From: Parapedobacter tibetensis
GTDB lineage: Bacteria; Bacteroidota; Bacteroidia; Sphingobacteriales; Sphingobacteriaceae
Length of the DNA: 64,000 nucleotides
Direction: 5' to 3'
NCBI RefSeq assembly: GCF_024643205.1
Contig: NZ_JAMKQJ010000001.1
Coordinates: 310,001-374,000 of the forward strand
Under the pieces are notes generated by a model. That model saw only the letters and a program-made list of their open reading frames with translations. It did not search any database and was not told the origin of the DNA. Made by a program: the position numbers and the translations under genes. Positions 51,689 to 61,079 of this stretch are shown here, piece after piece (position 1 is the first letter of the stretch; every line of letters begins with the position of its first letter).

Positions 51689-53467
51689 CTAATACCCGGG
51701 ATTTTGGAGCAAGTTACCGTTCAGCTGGATCTGCTGGATGGAAATCGGATACAGATAATGCCGTTGCATCACCGAATGGTTTAAGTTGCTGGATATTATA
51801 ACGCAATTCAATATGCCGTCTGCAGTCTGTACAGTCTCTTCACCCCACACATACGTATTAGGCTGGTAGGCTTCCGTCGGGCTTCCGTCTGGATTTTTGA
51901 ACGGTGTGGCATACGAACCATCGCCAACAACCCTGCCCAATCGGGAGGCATTAAGGGATTCTTCCAGTATCCCCCATCGCTTCAGGTCGTCAAAGCGTTT
52001 TCCTTCGCGATAGAGCTCCATGGCTCTTTCCCTTCGGATTTCCTCCCTCATGTCCAATCCATGTGCCGTTGCCAATGCATTGGTCAAGGGGGCCACCGCA
52101 CCGCGAGCCCTCAACAAATTAACGGATTCGTCCAACTGCTCATCCGTAATCGTTTCATTCAGTTCGTAGAGTGCCTCTGCATAAATCAGGTACACTTCGG
52201 CCAGGCGTATGATGGGCCAGTTGGCCGATTCGGTCAGGTCAGGCCGGCGCGAGCCATGGCCAAAAACTGCGAACTTACTGTTGCCATATCCGCCGAAGCC
52301 CAAGCCTCCGAATGACAGAGTAATCGTGGCCGGGGCTTGCGTAGCCGCATACAGATAGTTGAGCAAACGACGGTCCCGGTTCTGAAACTCAGACGTGAAA
52401 GTATGGTAGCCCTGAAACAAGGGTGACTTATCTGCTGGCAATCCGTCTGTACAGACAGCCATGTCCACAAACTTACGGCTAGGATACAACTGCCAGGATG
52501 TCCAGGAAATATTCAGCCTCGACTGCCGGTGTGTAAAATCGTACACACTATAGAGGATAAACTCATTGTTGGTCGATTTGTCATAACCACCGGGATTTGA
52601 TTCGCCGTCTTCCAGGTTGAACAGGTACCACGAACTCAGGTTTGCCATGCTCGGGTCTGCGTTTTTATTCCAAAGCTCATAGCCCCCGTTGTCCATCACA
52701 TCTTTCACCTGCACGATTGCGTCTGCCAGATAGCGGTTGATGTTTGACGGATCGTATCCGGCCGTGCCCGCTCCTACGGATACACCATCGCCATCGGTTG
52801 CTTGGCCGACATATTTTTGCCATGTGGCGGCATATAACGACACCTGTGCTTTAAAGGCTTTGGCGGCCCAGTTACTGACCCGACCCTTTTCGGAGGCGGG
52901 TATGTTCTGTTCCGTGGGCAACCGATTAATCGCCTGATCCAGATCGGATAGTATAAGCTCGATCACCTCGTATCGGCTATTGCGCTTGCCGAACAGTTCC
53001 GGAGCGTCTATATCCAGCACATCGGTAATAATGGGCACGCCACCAAACGTCTTCAGGAGGTTGAAATAGGAATACGCCCTGAAGAAATAAGCCTCGCCTA
53101 CATATTGGTCGATACTTTCCGCCCCATCATATTCACCTACTTTCGAAAGCAGGATGTTGCAGCTCCTTATACCTGAATAGTTCCAATTGTTATTGCTTGG
53201 TATGATCGTACCGTGCCCCAGATCGGATCCATTACCATTGGAATTGGCGGATATGTCCGAACTGTTGTCCATATTGCCAAAGCTCCAGCCCTGCAATTGG
53301 CCATAAAAACCCGTGGCATATGCCTTAAAGTCACCAGCCTTTTTGAAATAGACCGCATCGGTATATTGTGCCGGTGGGTCTAGATCGACAAAATTTTTCT
53401 GGCAGGAGACCGTTGTTGCCAAAGCTCCAAAGGCAAACAAATAATTCAATATCTTTTTCATCGTCAT
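51689..53467 (-). CDS. SusD/RagB-family glycan-binding lipoprotein
   Basis: 592 residues. Lipoprotein signal with Cys at about 22 (ALATTVSCQKNFVDLDPP), TPR-like helical core (YVGEAYFFRAYSYFNLLKTF; RVSNWAAKAFKAQVSLYAAT), RPDLTESANWPIIRLAEVYL and the late signature RRERAMELYREGKRFDDLKR. Caps the SusC channel on the cell surface and selects oligosaccharides. Starts at 53467 or 53461 (MKKILNY). It is located 16 bases after SusC, its partner. Confidence 0.96.
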   Translation of the reverse strand: MTMKKILNYLFAFGALATTVSCQKNFVDLDPPAQYTDAVYFKKAGDFKAYATGFYGQLQGWSFGNMDNSSDISANSNGNGSDLGHGTIIPSNNNWNYSGIRSCNILLSKVGEYDGAESIDQYVGEAYFFRAYSYFNLLKTFGGVPIITDVLDIDAPELFGKRNSRYEVIELILSDLDQAINRLPTEQNIPASEKGRVSNWAAKAFKAQVSLYAATWQKYVGQATDGDGVSVGAGTAGYDPSNINRYLADAIVQVKDVMDNGGYELWNKNADPSMANLSSWYLFNLEDGESNPGGYDKSTNNEFILYSVYDFTHRQSRLNISWTSWQLYPSRKFVDMAVCTDGLPADKSPLFQGYHTFTSEFQNRDRRLLNYLYAATQAPATITLSFGGLGFGGYGNSKFAVFGHGSRRPDLTESANWPIIRLAEVYLIYAEALYELNETITDEQLDESVNLLRARGAVAPLTNALATAHGLDMREEIRRERAMELYREGKRFDDLKRWGILEESLNASRLGRVVGDGSYATPFKNPDGSPTEAYQPNTYVWGEETVQTADGILNCVIISSNLNHSVMQRHYLYPISIQQIQLNGNLLQNPGY

Positions 53468-53483
53468 GTACTTTGTATCGTTG

Positions 53484-56400
53484 TTAAAAGCCTACATTTA
53501 ATCCGAAAGACCATGTTCTGGCAAAGGGATAACCACTGTTGATGGACGCCTCGCCCATTTCCGGATCGAACCCATCTTTAATGGATGTCTTTTCCCAAAG
53601 GTCATTGCCTGAGAAATAAAGCCTTACACGGCCCAATTTCGCCCTATCGGTCAGGTATTTAGGCAACGTATACCCAACAATCAGCGTTTTCAGCCGGATA
53701 TAGCGGCTGTTTTGCAACATGAAGTCATTGTTGGCATAATTCCAGTTCGCGCGTGTATTGTTGATCGTCAGACGTGGGTAGGGGGCGCCCGGGTTATCCG
53801 CTGTCCAGGTTTGCCCCAGGAAGTTGGGATTCTGGTTGGTCCAAATCGCTCCGAACGGGTAGGCCATGTATCCGCTGCGCATGATGTTCTGCTGCAGGTG
53901 CCCCTGGAAAAACGCATTCAGATCAAACCCTTTCCATGATCCGCCAAGGTTAATGCCATAAACGAAATGTGGCACGCCGTCACCTGCGTAGACGAGGGAG
54001 CTTTCCTCGTTTCCTATTGCTGTGATATTGCCCGTACCTACTACATCGACCTTTTTGGTATCACCGGGCCTCAACGCGACGGCTTGGTTGTTTTGGGGGA
54101 AGCCTTGCAGTGCATCACTACCTCCATAAGTTGCATAATAGGCATCCACCTCGGCTTGATCCCTAAAGTATCCATTGGTCTTCCAAACGAACCAAGGCTG
54201 CCATGGATAACCATTAACGATACCATTACCACCCGCCCCATAATTGTCTGCACCTTCCACGCCGGTCACCAATGTCCTCGTATCGCCAATATTGACATTC
54301 AGGTTATAGCTAAAGTCGCCTTTGGTATCCTTCCACCCCATGATAACCTCCCATCCTTTTGTATTGAAATTACCACTATTGGTTTGGGGTGCATTTCCAC
54401 CCAATACAGCGGGATAGGTCACATTGATGAGCATTCCTATATTGTCTTTGACAAAATAATCAAAGGAAGTGGTCAGGCGACTATTGAAAAAGCCAAGGTC
54501 GATACCGATATTCTGCTGCTTGACCCGTTCCCATGAACGCGTCAGACTGATCAACCCGTTATTGTTCAACCCGCTTGATGACACGGGGGCAGACGGGTAT
54601 CCCAAAACTGCGGAACCTATACTGACGGTCGATAGGTAGTCGAAAGCACCTAGGCCCGAAGCTTCGTTGCCCGTCATGCCGTATGTCGCACGGATTTTAC
54701 CGAAATCCAATACGGATGTCATTCCATCCAGAAACGATTCTTTGGAAAAAAGCCAGGCTACCTGTGCTGATCCAAAGTTTTTGAACTTAAATCCGGGAGC
54801 GAACCGGGAGTTACCGTCTCTCCTTCCCACGAGCTCAACGATATATTTCTCGTCATAGTCATAATTCAACCTACTGATGTAGGAATACCGGCCAATCAGG
54901 GTCTTTCCCCCGGTGTTTGTTTGTGTTTCCAAATCTGCCAAGCTGATATCATAGACTCCGAGGTCTTCAAACCCCACGCGGTTTCCACTAAGCCACTGGG
55001 TACTGTTTTTTTCGGCATTGATACCCGCTATGGCCGAAAAATTGTGCAATCCGCTGAATGTTTTGTTATAACGCACCATACCCTCATAAAACTGGTAGTA
55101 CCCCTGCCACGCATTGGTAAAATATACATTATTGGAGCCACTTGTATTAAGACCGATACCCGTCTGGACACCGTACCAGTTATACAAGGGAACTTCCAAG
55201 ACGTATCGCTCTTCATTAAAGCGTTCGTTTTGGATAGATGCCAGCCCTTCAATGGATAGCCCGTCTATTATTTCATAGCTAGCTTTTATATCCGCGCGAC
55301 CAGTGAGCGAGTTCCTGCTACGGCGGCCACCGTCCGCTGTCATGGCAGCCGCATTTCTGATTGCTCCGCCATCAATCCCGTTGAACGTGGCAAACCATTG
55401 CCCATGCGGATTTTTCGCCGGATAGAACGGCATGTCATAAGCATATAAGGTGTTATCCAGCCCTACCGAGGGCTCAGCAATCGTAGAGTTGATTAAACTG
55501 ATTGTTGTTTCCAGCTTCAGTTTTTCGGTTAGCTGATAATCATGGTTCAGGCGGGCGTTTAGCTGCTTCTGACCGTCATAGGCCGTCGCGAGGTTTCCTT
55601 TGTTGTCAGCATACCCAACCGAAAGGCGATATGAAGATTTATCCCCACCCTGCGACAAGCTTAGGTTATGCTGATAGGAGTAACGTGTTGCAAACATTTC
55701 GTCCAGCCTGTTTGAATTGAAGATGTAAAAATCTGTCCCGAAAAGGTCATACCTGCCCTCGTGCCCCTGTTGCATGAGACGTACATTATCTTCGCCCCAA
55801 ACCCACCAGTTGGGTGTGGTCTCTTCTTTATTGGCTTCAATCCACAACGTCGCATATTCGGACATGTTCGGGGAATAGCTGGTAATCCCATTGGTATTGA
55901 AGCGGAAATTGCCGTTGTAGTCTATCTTCAATTGTCCCTTTCCTCGCTTAGTAGTTACCAAGATGACCCCGTTGGATGCCCTTGACCCATAGATCGCCGC
56001 TGCACCATCTTTAAGTACCGATATACTTTCGATGTCATCGGGGTTCAAGTTCTGGAACGAATAATTGTTCAAAACCGGTACCCCATCGACGATGATCAAC
56101 GGGTTGCTTCCGTTCACCGAGGATGCCCCACGGATCCTGAAATTAAGCCCTTCGTTCCCCGGCCGAGGCGAATTACGTGTCACCACCAAGCCCGGTGTCT
56201 GCCCTTGAAGCGCCAAACCGATATTGGTTACCGCTCGGTTTTCGAACACTTCTGAACTAATCGTTTCGACAGCACCGGTAACCGTTGCCTTCTTCTGCGT
56301 CCCATAACCTACCACGATTACTTCGTCGAGTTCATCCGTACGCGGCATCAGGTTTATGGTGATGTTTGTTTGCGAACCGATGTAGAATTCTCGCGCATCG

Positions 56401-56654
56401 TAGCCGATATAACTGACCACGATCACCGCATTTGCCTGTGGAAGCGTAAGTTGGAATGCTCCGTTTTCCCCTGAGGACGTCCCGATTTGGGTATCTTTAA
56501 TTTTAATGGCTGCACCCCTTATCGGCTCTCGGGTTTCAGCGTCTATGACGCTGCCCGAAATCACCTTGGTTTGAGCAAAGGATTGTATAAAAGCCAAAAG
56601 AAATAAAGGCAATAACCAGACACCTCTACTTCGAAAAGCACATTTTAGATTCAT
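53484..56654 (-). CDS. SusC/RagA-family TonB-dependent outer-membrane transporter
   Basis: 1056 residues. Signal peptide (LLPLFLLAFIQSFAQ), carboxypeptidase-regulatory-like beta-sandwich (ISGSVIDAETREPIRGAAIK), TonB box region DEVIVVGYGTQKKATVTGAV, plug domain (ALQGQTPGLVVTRNSPRPGN; NPLIIVDGVPV; DIESISVLKDGAAAIYGSRA; NGVILVTTKRGKG) and a 22-strand barrel ending in aromatic SFGLNVGF. Imports oligosaccharides with energy from TonB-ExbBD. It is the first gene of the long PUL transcript; a -7 box lies 213 bases upstream. Confidence 0.97.
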   Translation of the reverse strand: MNLKCAFRSRGVWLLPLFLLAFIQSFAQTKVISGSVIDAETREPIRGAAIKIKDTQIGTSSGENGAFQLTLPQANAVIVVSYIGYDAREFYIGSQTNITINLMPRTDELDEVIVVGYGTQKKATVTGAVETISSEVFENRAVTNIGLALQGQTPGLVVTRNSPRPGNEGLNFRIRGASSVNGSNPLIIVDGVPVLNNYSFQNLNPDDIESISVLKDGAAAIYGSRASNGVILVTTKRGKGQLKIDYNGNFRFNTNGITSYSPNMSEYATLWIEANKEETTPNWWVWGEDNVRLMQQGHEGRYDLFGTDFYIFNSNRLDEMFATRYSYQHNLSLSQGGDKSSYRLSVGYADNKGNLATAYDGQKQLNARLNHDYQLTEKLKLETTISLINSTIAEPSVGLDNTLYAYDMPFYPAKNPHGQWFATFNGIDGGAIRNAAAMTADGGRRSRNSLTGRADIKASYEIIDGLSIEGLASIQNERFNEERYVLEVPLYNWYGVQTGIGLNTSGSNNVYFTNAWQGYYQFYEGMVRYNKTFSGLHNFSAIAGINAEKNSTQWLSGNRVGFEDLGVYDISLADLETQTNTGGKTLIGRYSYISRLNYDYDEKYIVELVGRRDGNSRFAPGFKFKNFGSAQVAWLFSKESFLDGMTSVLDFGKIRATYGMTGNEASGLGAFDYLSTVSIGSAVLGYPSAPVSSSGLNNNGLISLTRSWERVKQQNIGIDLGFFNSRLTTSFDYFVKDNIGMLINVTYPAVLGGNAPQTNSGNFNTKGWEVIMGWKDTKGDFSYNLNVNIGDTRTLVTGVEGADNYGAGGNGIVNGYPWQPWFVWKTNGYFRDQAEVDAYYATYGGSDALQGFPQNNQAVALRPGDTKKVDVVGTGNITAIGNEESSLVYAGDGVPHFVYGINLGGSWKGFDLNAFFQGHLQQNIMRSGYMAYPFGAIWTNQNPNFLGQTWTADNPGAPYPRLTINNTRANWNYANNDFMLQNSRYIRLKTLIVGYTLPKYLTDRAKLGRVRLYFSGNDLWEKTSIKDGFDPEMGEASINSGYPFARTWSFGLNVGF

Positions 56655-56977
56655 AATTCATTTTTTAAGGTTTAATAATCTATTTCACAGACTTGGATTC
56701 CCTCCTCCAATTGTCTGGTAATTCAAAAAAAGCTATCTGCACTAGTTTAAATCGGTTTAATCACTTGGGTTTATTTTTACGCATAGAAATCATAATTAAA
56801 TAGGTGAACAAAAGAGTTAATTGGTATTCTTAGTTATTAGTGTCCTTCAGACATAGAAGGATGAGACAAAGGTATAGCCGGTACCCTATTTAGGATAGGT
56901 CAATTCGTCTCAAATGATAGGTTATTTTGTTAGAATCGATGAAAAACCCTCGATTTATAGCGACTAAACCGGTTCAA
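56655..56977 (-). promoter_or_regulatory. SusC promoter and long leader (gene-free 323 bp)
   Basis: On the minus strand TACCTTTG (56867-56874) matches TAnnTTTG exactly, giving a leader of about 205 nt. Just upstream, 56883-56900 is an imperfect 18-bp palindrome (ACCTATCCTAAATAGGGT), a possible site for the hybrid regulator encoded next door. An inverted repeat GAGAC/GTCTC brackets the two (56864-56868 and 56906-56910). Near the HTCS stop, AATCGA/TCGATT could form a weak 6-bp hairpin. Nothing else structured was seen in the leader. Confidence 0.5.
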
Positions 56978-59900
56978 TTAGATTTTTTCCTCGTCGCGAT
57001 ATTGGGTAGGCGTCATTCCGAAGGTTTCCTTAAAATGCTTGTTGAAATACTTGAGGGTATTGAAGCCGACCATATCGGCGATTTCGGTCACGTGGAGTTG
57101 GCTATCCCGCAGCAGTTGGGCAGCCCGCTTCAAGCGGATAGACCGAATAAAATCGGCTGGGTTTTGCCCAGTGATGGATTGGAGTTTCCGGTAAAGGTGG
57201 CCCCGGCTCAGCCCGATGTCTTTCCCCAGATCCTCGACACCGTATTGCGGATTATCCATGTTATTTTCAACACTCAGCAAGGCTTTCTGCACCAGCGCCT
57301 CGTCGAGCGAGTTGATGGTAATGCTGCTCGGTGTTACCTCGATGGTGGTGTGGAAAAGCGCTTTCCGTATTTCCTGCTGCTCGATCAGTTTTTCGATACG
57401 GGTCAGCAGCATCTCGTAAACGACAGGTTTGGATAAATACGAATCGGCACCCGCTGAATACACGGACATCCGCGCATCATCCGACATCCGCGCCGTTAAG
57501 AGAATAATGGGAATATGGCTCGTCTGGATGTTACTTTTCAGCCGATGGCAAAGCGTGATGCCATCTATCTTGGGCATCATCATATCCGATAGGATTAAAT
57601 CAGGCTCATCGGCCAGCGCCCGCTTTTCGCCTTCTTCTCCATCTGGAGCTTCGATAACCACATATCGCTTAGCAAGCTGTGATTTCAGAAAATGCCGGAA
57701 CTCGGCGTTGTCTTCGACAATCAAGATCTTTTTGCCCATTGAAGTCGGCGATGGTTCCGTTGTGCTTTGTACATCATCCGCCAACAATGCATGATCAATC
57801 GGCTCTGCTTCCAAGTCTGTAGGCAATCGTACCGTAAATGTAGCGCCTTCACCTACACTACTTTCCACCTCTACTTTCCCTTCGTGCAGGGCAACATATT
57901 CGTTGACCAAGTATAACCCGATGCCGCTGCCGGTTTGATTGGCCAATTGGTTGTTCGCTTGCCGGAACCGATCAAATATATAGGGCAAATCTGTTTCAGC
58001 AATACCATACCCTGTGTCGGCCACTGTGATTCGTACGTATTTCCTTGCGTATACCGTTTCGGTGGTGACGCGCAAAGCTACCGTTCCGCCATCATCGGTA
58101 AATTTGAACGCATTAGACAATAGGTTATTCATCACCTTGAGCACTTTGTCTTTGTCAAAAAACATATAAATGGGCGTGTCCGGGCCATCGAACGTAAAAT
58201 CCAGTTGCTTACTGTTGGCAACAGGTTTAAAGGACGCATGCATGCCCGCTAGAAACTCGACGATATCACCATGGCCCAAGCGCAATTCTTCACCTTTGAC
58301 CTCCAGTTTGCGGAAATCCAACAATTGATTGACCATAGTGAGCAAATCATTGGAATGACCGTAAATGGATGTCAGCTTTTCTTTCAATTGGGAGTCATCC
58401 ACCTCATTGCGCAACAACTCCAACGGGGTCATGATCAGTGATAAGGGCGTACGGAACTCGTGGCTGATGTTCGTGAAGAAACTCATCTTCATTTGGTCTA
58501 GTTCTTCCCGTTGTCGCTGTGCCTCCGCCGCTTGTTGGCGCACCAGCTTGCGGTGATTCAGTCTATTGAAGTACTGGATAATGCTTACCAAAGCTATCAC
58601 AAACAAGACCGAATACAATAGCTTCGCCCAAGTTGTCGCCCAAAAAGGCGGAGAGATCACTATGGCCAATTCAACATATTCATCACCCCAAAACTTGTCA
58701 TTATTGGCGGAATATACCTTAAATGTGTATTTACCGGGTGGTAAACCGGTATAGTTGACCCGTCCAACTCCATCGGCCTGTATCTCCGTCCAGCCCTGGT
58801 CATAGTTTTCCAGTTGGTACCGGTAGTAGGTCTTGGATGGATTGACGTAATTCAAGCCCGCAAACTCGAGTGTGATGAAATTCTCATGATACCTCAAATG
58901 GATTTCGTTTGCTTGGCTGATAGGCTGCTCAAGCAATATCCGTCCGTTGTGCAATGCACGCTCTTTAATGGGCGTATTGAAGAGCCGGAATCCGGTAAAA
59001 ATGGGTTTGTGCTTGCTGGTATTATACATCATCCGCTCGGGGTGGAAAACATTCATGCCATGCACCCCGCCAAAATACATGCTGCTATCGCTTGCCCGCA
59101 TAGCAGCACCGGTATTGAAGCGGCCAGCTTGTACACCCGCTCCATCCATCCTACCGAAATTGGTGACGGTAAAATCGTATCCTTCCTCACCCCTTTTCAC
59201 CTCGACCTTACTAATGCCATTCATGGTAGATACCCAGAGGTTGCCCATGCTGTCTTCCAGAATAGCCGAAACCGTCTGATTAGGGCGATCTTCGTTGATG
59301 GGAACCTCATATAGATGCCCGCCTCCATTGTCCCAGACCTTCAGTCCATCGACACTTAACCAATGGAGAGACCTGCTGTCTGGAAAAATGAAATTGAACT
59401 CCGCGCCATAGGTCTGAATTTGATCCCTATAAGCGGGAAACCATAAACTGTCGGTCTTGGTGTTGTAGAAAAATAGTTCCTCGGCGGCCACCGCGAGTGT
59501 ATGACCATCCATGCGGGTAAACGTCAGCCCTAGTTTGAGGTGTTTGATCTCAGGATGCGTCTTGTACAGGAAGTCTATATTCCCTGTAGCGGGATCGAAT
59601 CGGCCAACGCCACCGTATACACTCACCCAAAGCTGGCCAGAAGCATCCTCAATCATCGTTCGGCCATTGTTGGGATTAGGGTCTGCATAAATGGAAACGC
59701 CAGGACGCTCATACTGGCGGATCTTTCCGTTTTCGATACAGAATATGCCATTGAGAAACGTCGGCACCCAAATGCGGCCTTGGCTGTCGCGATAGAGTCC
59801 CATGCAGAGCTTCCCGTTTAATTCGGGGTAGACGCCTTCCACCCGACGGGCCTGCGGGAAGTAACGAGACAGCCCATTGACAGTACCGACCAGTATGGTG

Positions 59901-61021
59901 CCATCCGCCTCTTCGAGGAAACAACGAACATTCTCATTGGTCATGTGGCTTTCGTGTGGAACGGTATGCACGAGATTGATCTTAAGCATACTTGCATGGT
60001 AGTAACAGATCCCTTGGAACAACGTGCCGATCCACACGCCATTATCATCGTCGACATAAATCGAACTAATGTCGTTTACCAAGATACCGCCGGTTGTCAG
60101 CGGCATGCCCACGAAAGACTGTACATCGAAGTCCGCTCCGTCGATAACCCGGATTTCCGATTGTGATGTACCGACCCAAGCATTACCATCATGGTCGACA
60201 TCCATGCAGGTAAAAAAATTAGATAATCCGGAAATGTGGCTTGCCCTCGTCCACACATCGGATGATGGGTGGTAAAACATCACATCGGTTTGGTGCATCA
60301 ACCAAAGCCCTTCGGTTGGGGACGCCCGTAATACCAAGTTGTGCGAGGCTTCATCAATTACACCCAATAACCGCGTGTCTTGACGGATAATTTCTTTCGT
60401 ACTATACCTCCATAATTGAATAAGGCCTTTGGAATAAACAATCCAACAGGTGTCGCCCACTTGTTGGATTTCACGGGGAATGCCAAATTTGTTTATTTCG
60501 GCCACGCTGTTTCCGGGCAGTGTTATCAAATCCTGACGCGCGACATCATAATAGGATAGCCCGTGGTCTTCTGTAAGAAACCACAAGTTCTTTGCATCAT
60601 CAATAAAAAAGTCTTCAAGCTTTTTTTGCACCCCAAACGACGCCAGTAACCCTCCCACATCGGCAATGAATTGATTTGTTTTTAGGTCAAAAACCTGCAA
60701 GCGAGATTCTTGCTTGAGCCAAATCCTGTTTTGAAGATCGATATACTCTTGTTCATCACCAGTACATTCCCACGCATAGCGGGTGCCACTACCCTGCCTG
60801 AAGTTATCAAACGTGCCCCCGTTATATAGATTGAGCAAAGACTGTGTCCGGATGCTGATACGGCCATCCGGTGTGCTTCCAATGCCCTTAATGAGGTTGT
60901 CGGACAGTCCCGTATTGGCATCGATATGCCGAAAGACATAGGGATGCTGGGCAAGCAGCCTACAGCTAAAACAGCTAAATAAGCAAAATAAAACTACGGC
61001 ACCTAGTTTACCATACCACAT
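56978..61021 (-). CDS. Hybrid two-component system regulator (HTCS)
   Basis: 1347 residues, sensor and response regulator in one chain. Signal peptide, then a periplasmic sensor of two seven-bladed propellers (repeats such as FIDDAKNLWFLTEDHGLSYY, YRDSQGRIWVPTFLNGIFCI, DSMGNLWVSTMNGISKV) and a Y_Y_Y domain (GLPPGKYTFKVYSANND), TM helix at about 800-815, HisKA with phospho-His near 854 (FFTNISHEFRTPLSLIMTPL), HATPase (NNLLSNAFKF, DTGYGI, GSGIGLYLVNEY), receiver at about 1095-1210 (KILIVEDNAEFR, LILSDMMMPKIDG) and AraC-type HTH at about 1245-1345. Senses an oligosaccharide in the periplasm and activates the adjacent susC operon. Promoter at 61059-61066. Confidence 0.96.
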   Translation of the reverse strand: MWYGKLGAVVLFCLFSCFSCRLLAQHPYVFRHIDANTGLSDNLIKGIGSTPDGRISIRTQSLLNLYNGGTFDNFRQGSGTRYAWECTGDEQEYIDLQNRIWLKQESRLQVFDLKTNQFIADVGGLLASFGVQKKLEDFFIDDAKNLWFLTEDHGLSYYDVARQDLITLPGNSVAEINKFGIPREIQQVGDTCWIVYSKGLIQLWRYSTKEIIRQDTRLLGVIDEASHNLVLRASPTEGLWLMHQTDVMFYHPSSDVWTRASHISGLSNFFTCMDVDHDGNAWVGTSQSEIRVIDGADFDVQSFVGMPLTTGGILVNDISSIYVDDDNGVWIGTLFQGICYYHASMLKINLVHTVPHESHMTNENVRCFLEEADGTILVGTVNGLSRYFPQARRVEGVYPELNGKLCMGLYRDSQGRIWVPTFLNGIFCIENGKIRQYERPGVSIYADPNPNNGRTMIEDASGQLWVSVYGGVGRFDPATGNIDFLYKTHPEIKHLKLGLTFTRMDGHTLAVAAEELFFYNTKTDSLWFPAYRDQIQTYGAEFNFIFPDSRSLHWLSVDGLKVWDNGGGHLYEVPINEDRPNQTVSAILEDSMGNLWVSTMNGISKVEVKRGEEGYDFTVTNFGRMDGAGVQAGRFNTGAAMRASDSSMYFGGVHGMNVFHPERMMYNTSKHKPIFTGFRLFNTPIKERALHNGRILLEQPISQANEIHLRYHENFITLEFAGLNYVNPSKTYYRYQLENYDQGWTEIQADGVGRVNYTGLPPGKYTFKVYSANNDKFWGDEYVELAIVISPPFWATTWAKLLYSVLFVIALVSIIQYFNRLNHRKLVRQQAAEAQRQREELDQMKMSFFTNISHEFRTPLSLIMTPLELLRNEVDDSQLKEKLTSIYGHSNDLLTMVNQLLDFRKLEVKGEELRLGHGDIVEFLAGMHASFKPVANSKQLDFTFDGPDTPIYMFFDKDKVLKVMNNLLSNAFKFTDDGGTVALRVTTETVYARKYVRITVADTGYGIAETDLPYIFDRFRQANNQLANQTGSGIGLYLVNEYVALHEGKVEVESSVGEGATFTVRLPTDLEAEPIDHALLADDVQSTTEPSPTSMGKKILIVEDNAEFRHFLKSQLAKRYVVIEAPDGEEGEKRALADEPDLILSDMMMPKIDGITLCHRLKSNIQTSHIPIILLTARMSDDARMSVYSAGADSYLSKPVVYEMLLTRIEKLIEQQEIRKALFHTTIEVTPSSITINSLDEALVQKALLSVENNMDNPQYGVEDLGKDIGLSRGHLYRKLQSITGQNPADFIRSIRLKRAAQLLRDSQLHVTEIADMVGFNTLKYFNKHFKETFGMTPTQYRDEEKI

Positions 61022-61058
61022 CTCTGTTGTTAGGCTTATTCATTGGTCTTGTTAGGTG

Positions 61059-61066
61059 CAAAGGTA
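61059..61066 (-). promoter_or_regulatory. -7 promoter element of the HTCS gene
   Basis: Minus-strand TACCTTTG matches TAnnTTTG exactly, 37 bases before the HTCS ATG. TTTC about 22 bases upstream, inside the end of the GH127 gene, could serve as a weak -33 box. This gives the regulator expression independent of the upstream GH127 operon. Confidence 0.6.
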
Positions 61067-61079
61067 ATAAAATCGCTGG

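Noticed and set aside
56927..57436. Plus-strand open frame of 169 codons opposite the HTCS C-terminus
   Set aside because: Fully antisense to the AraC HTH and receiver region; no independent features.
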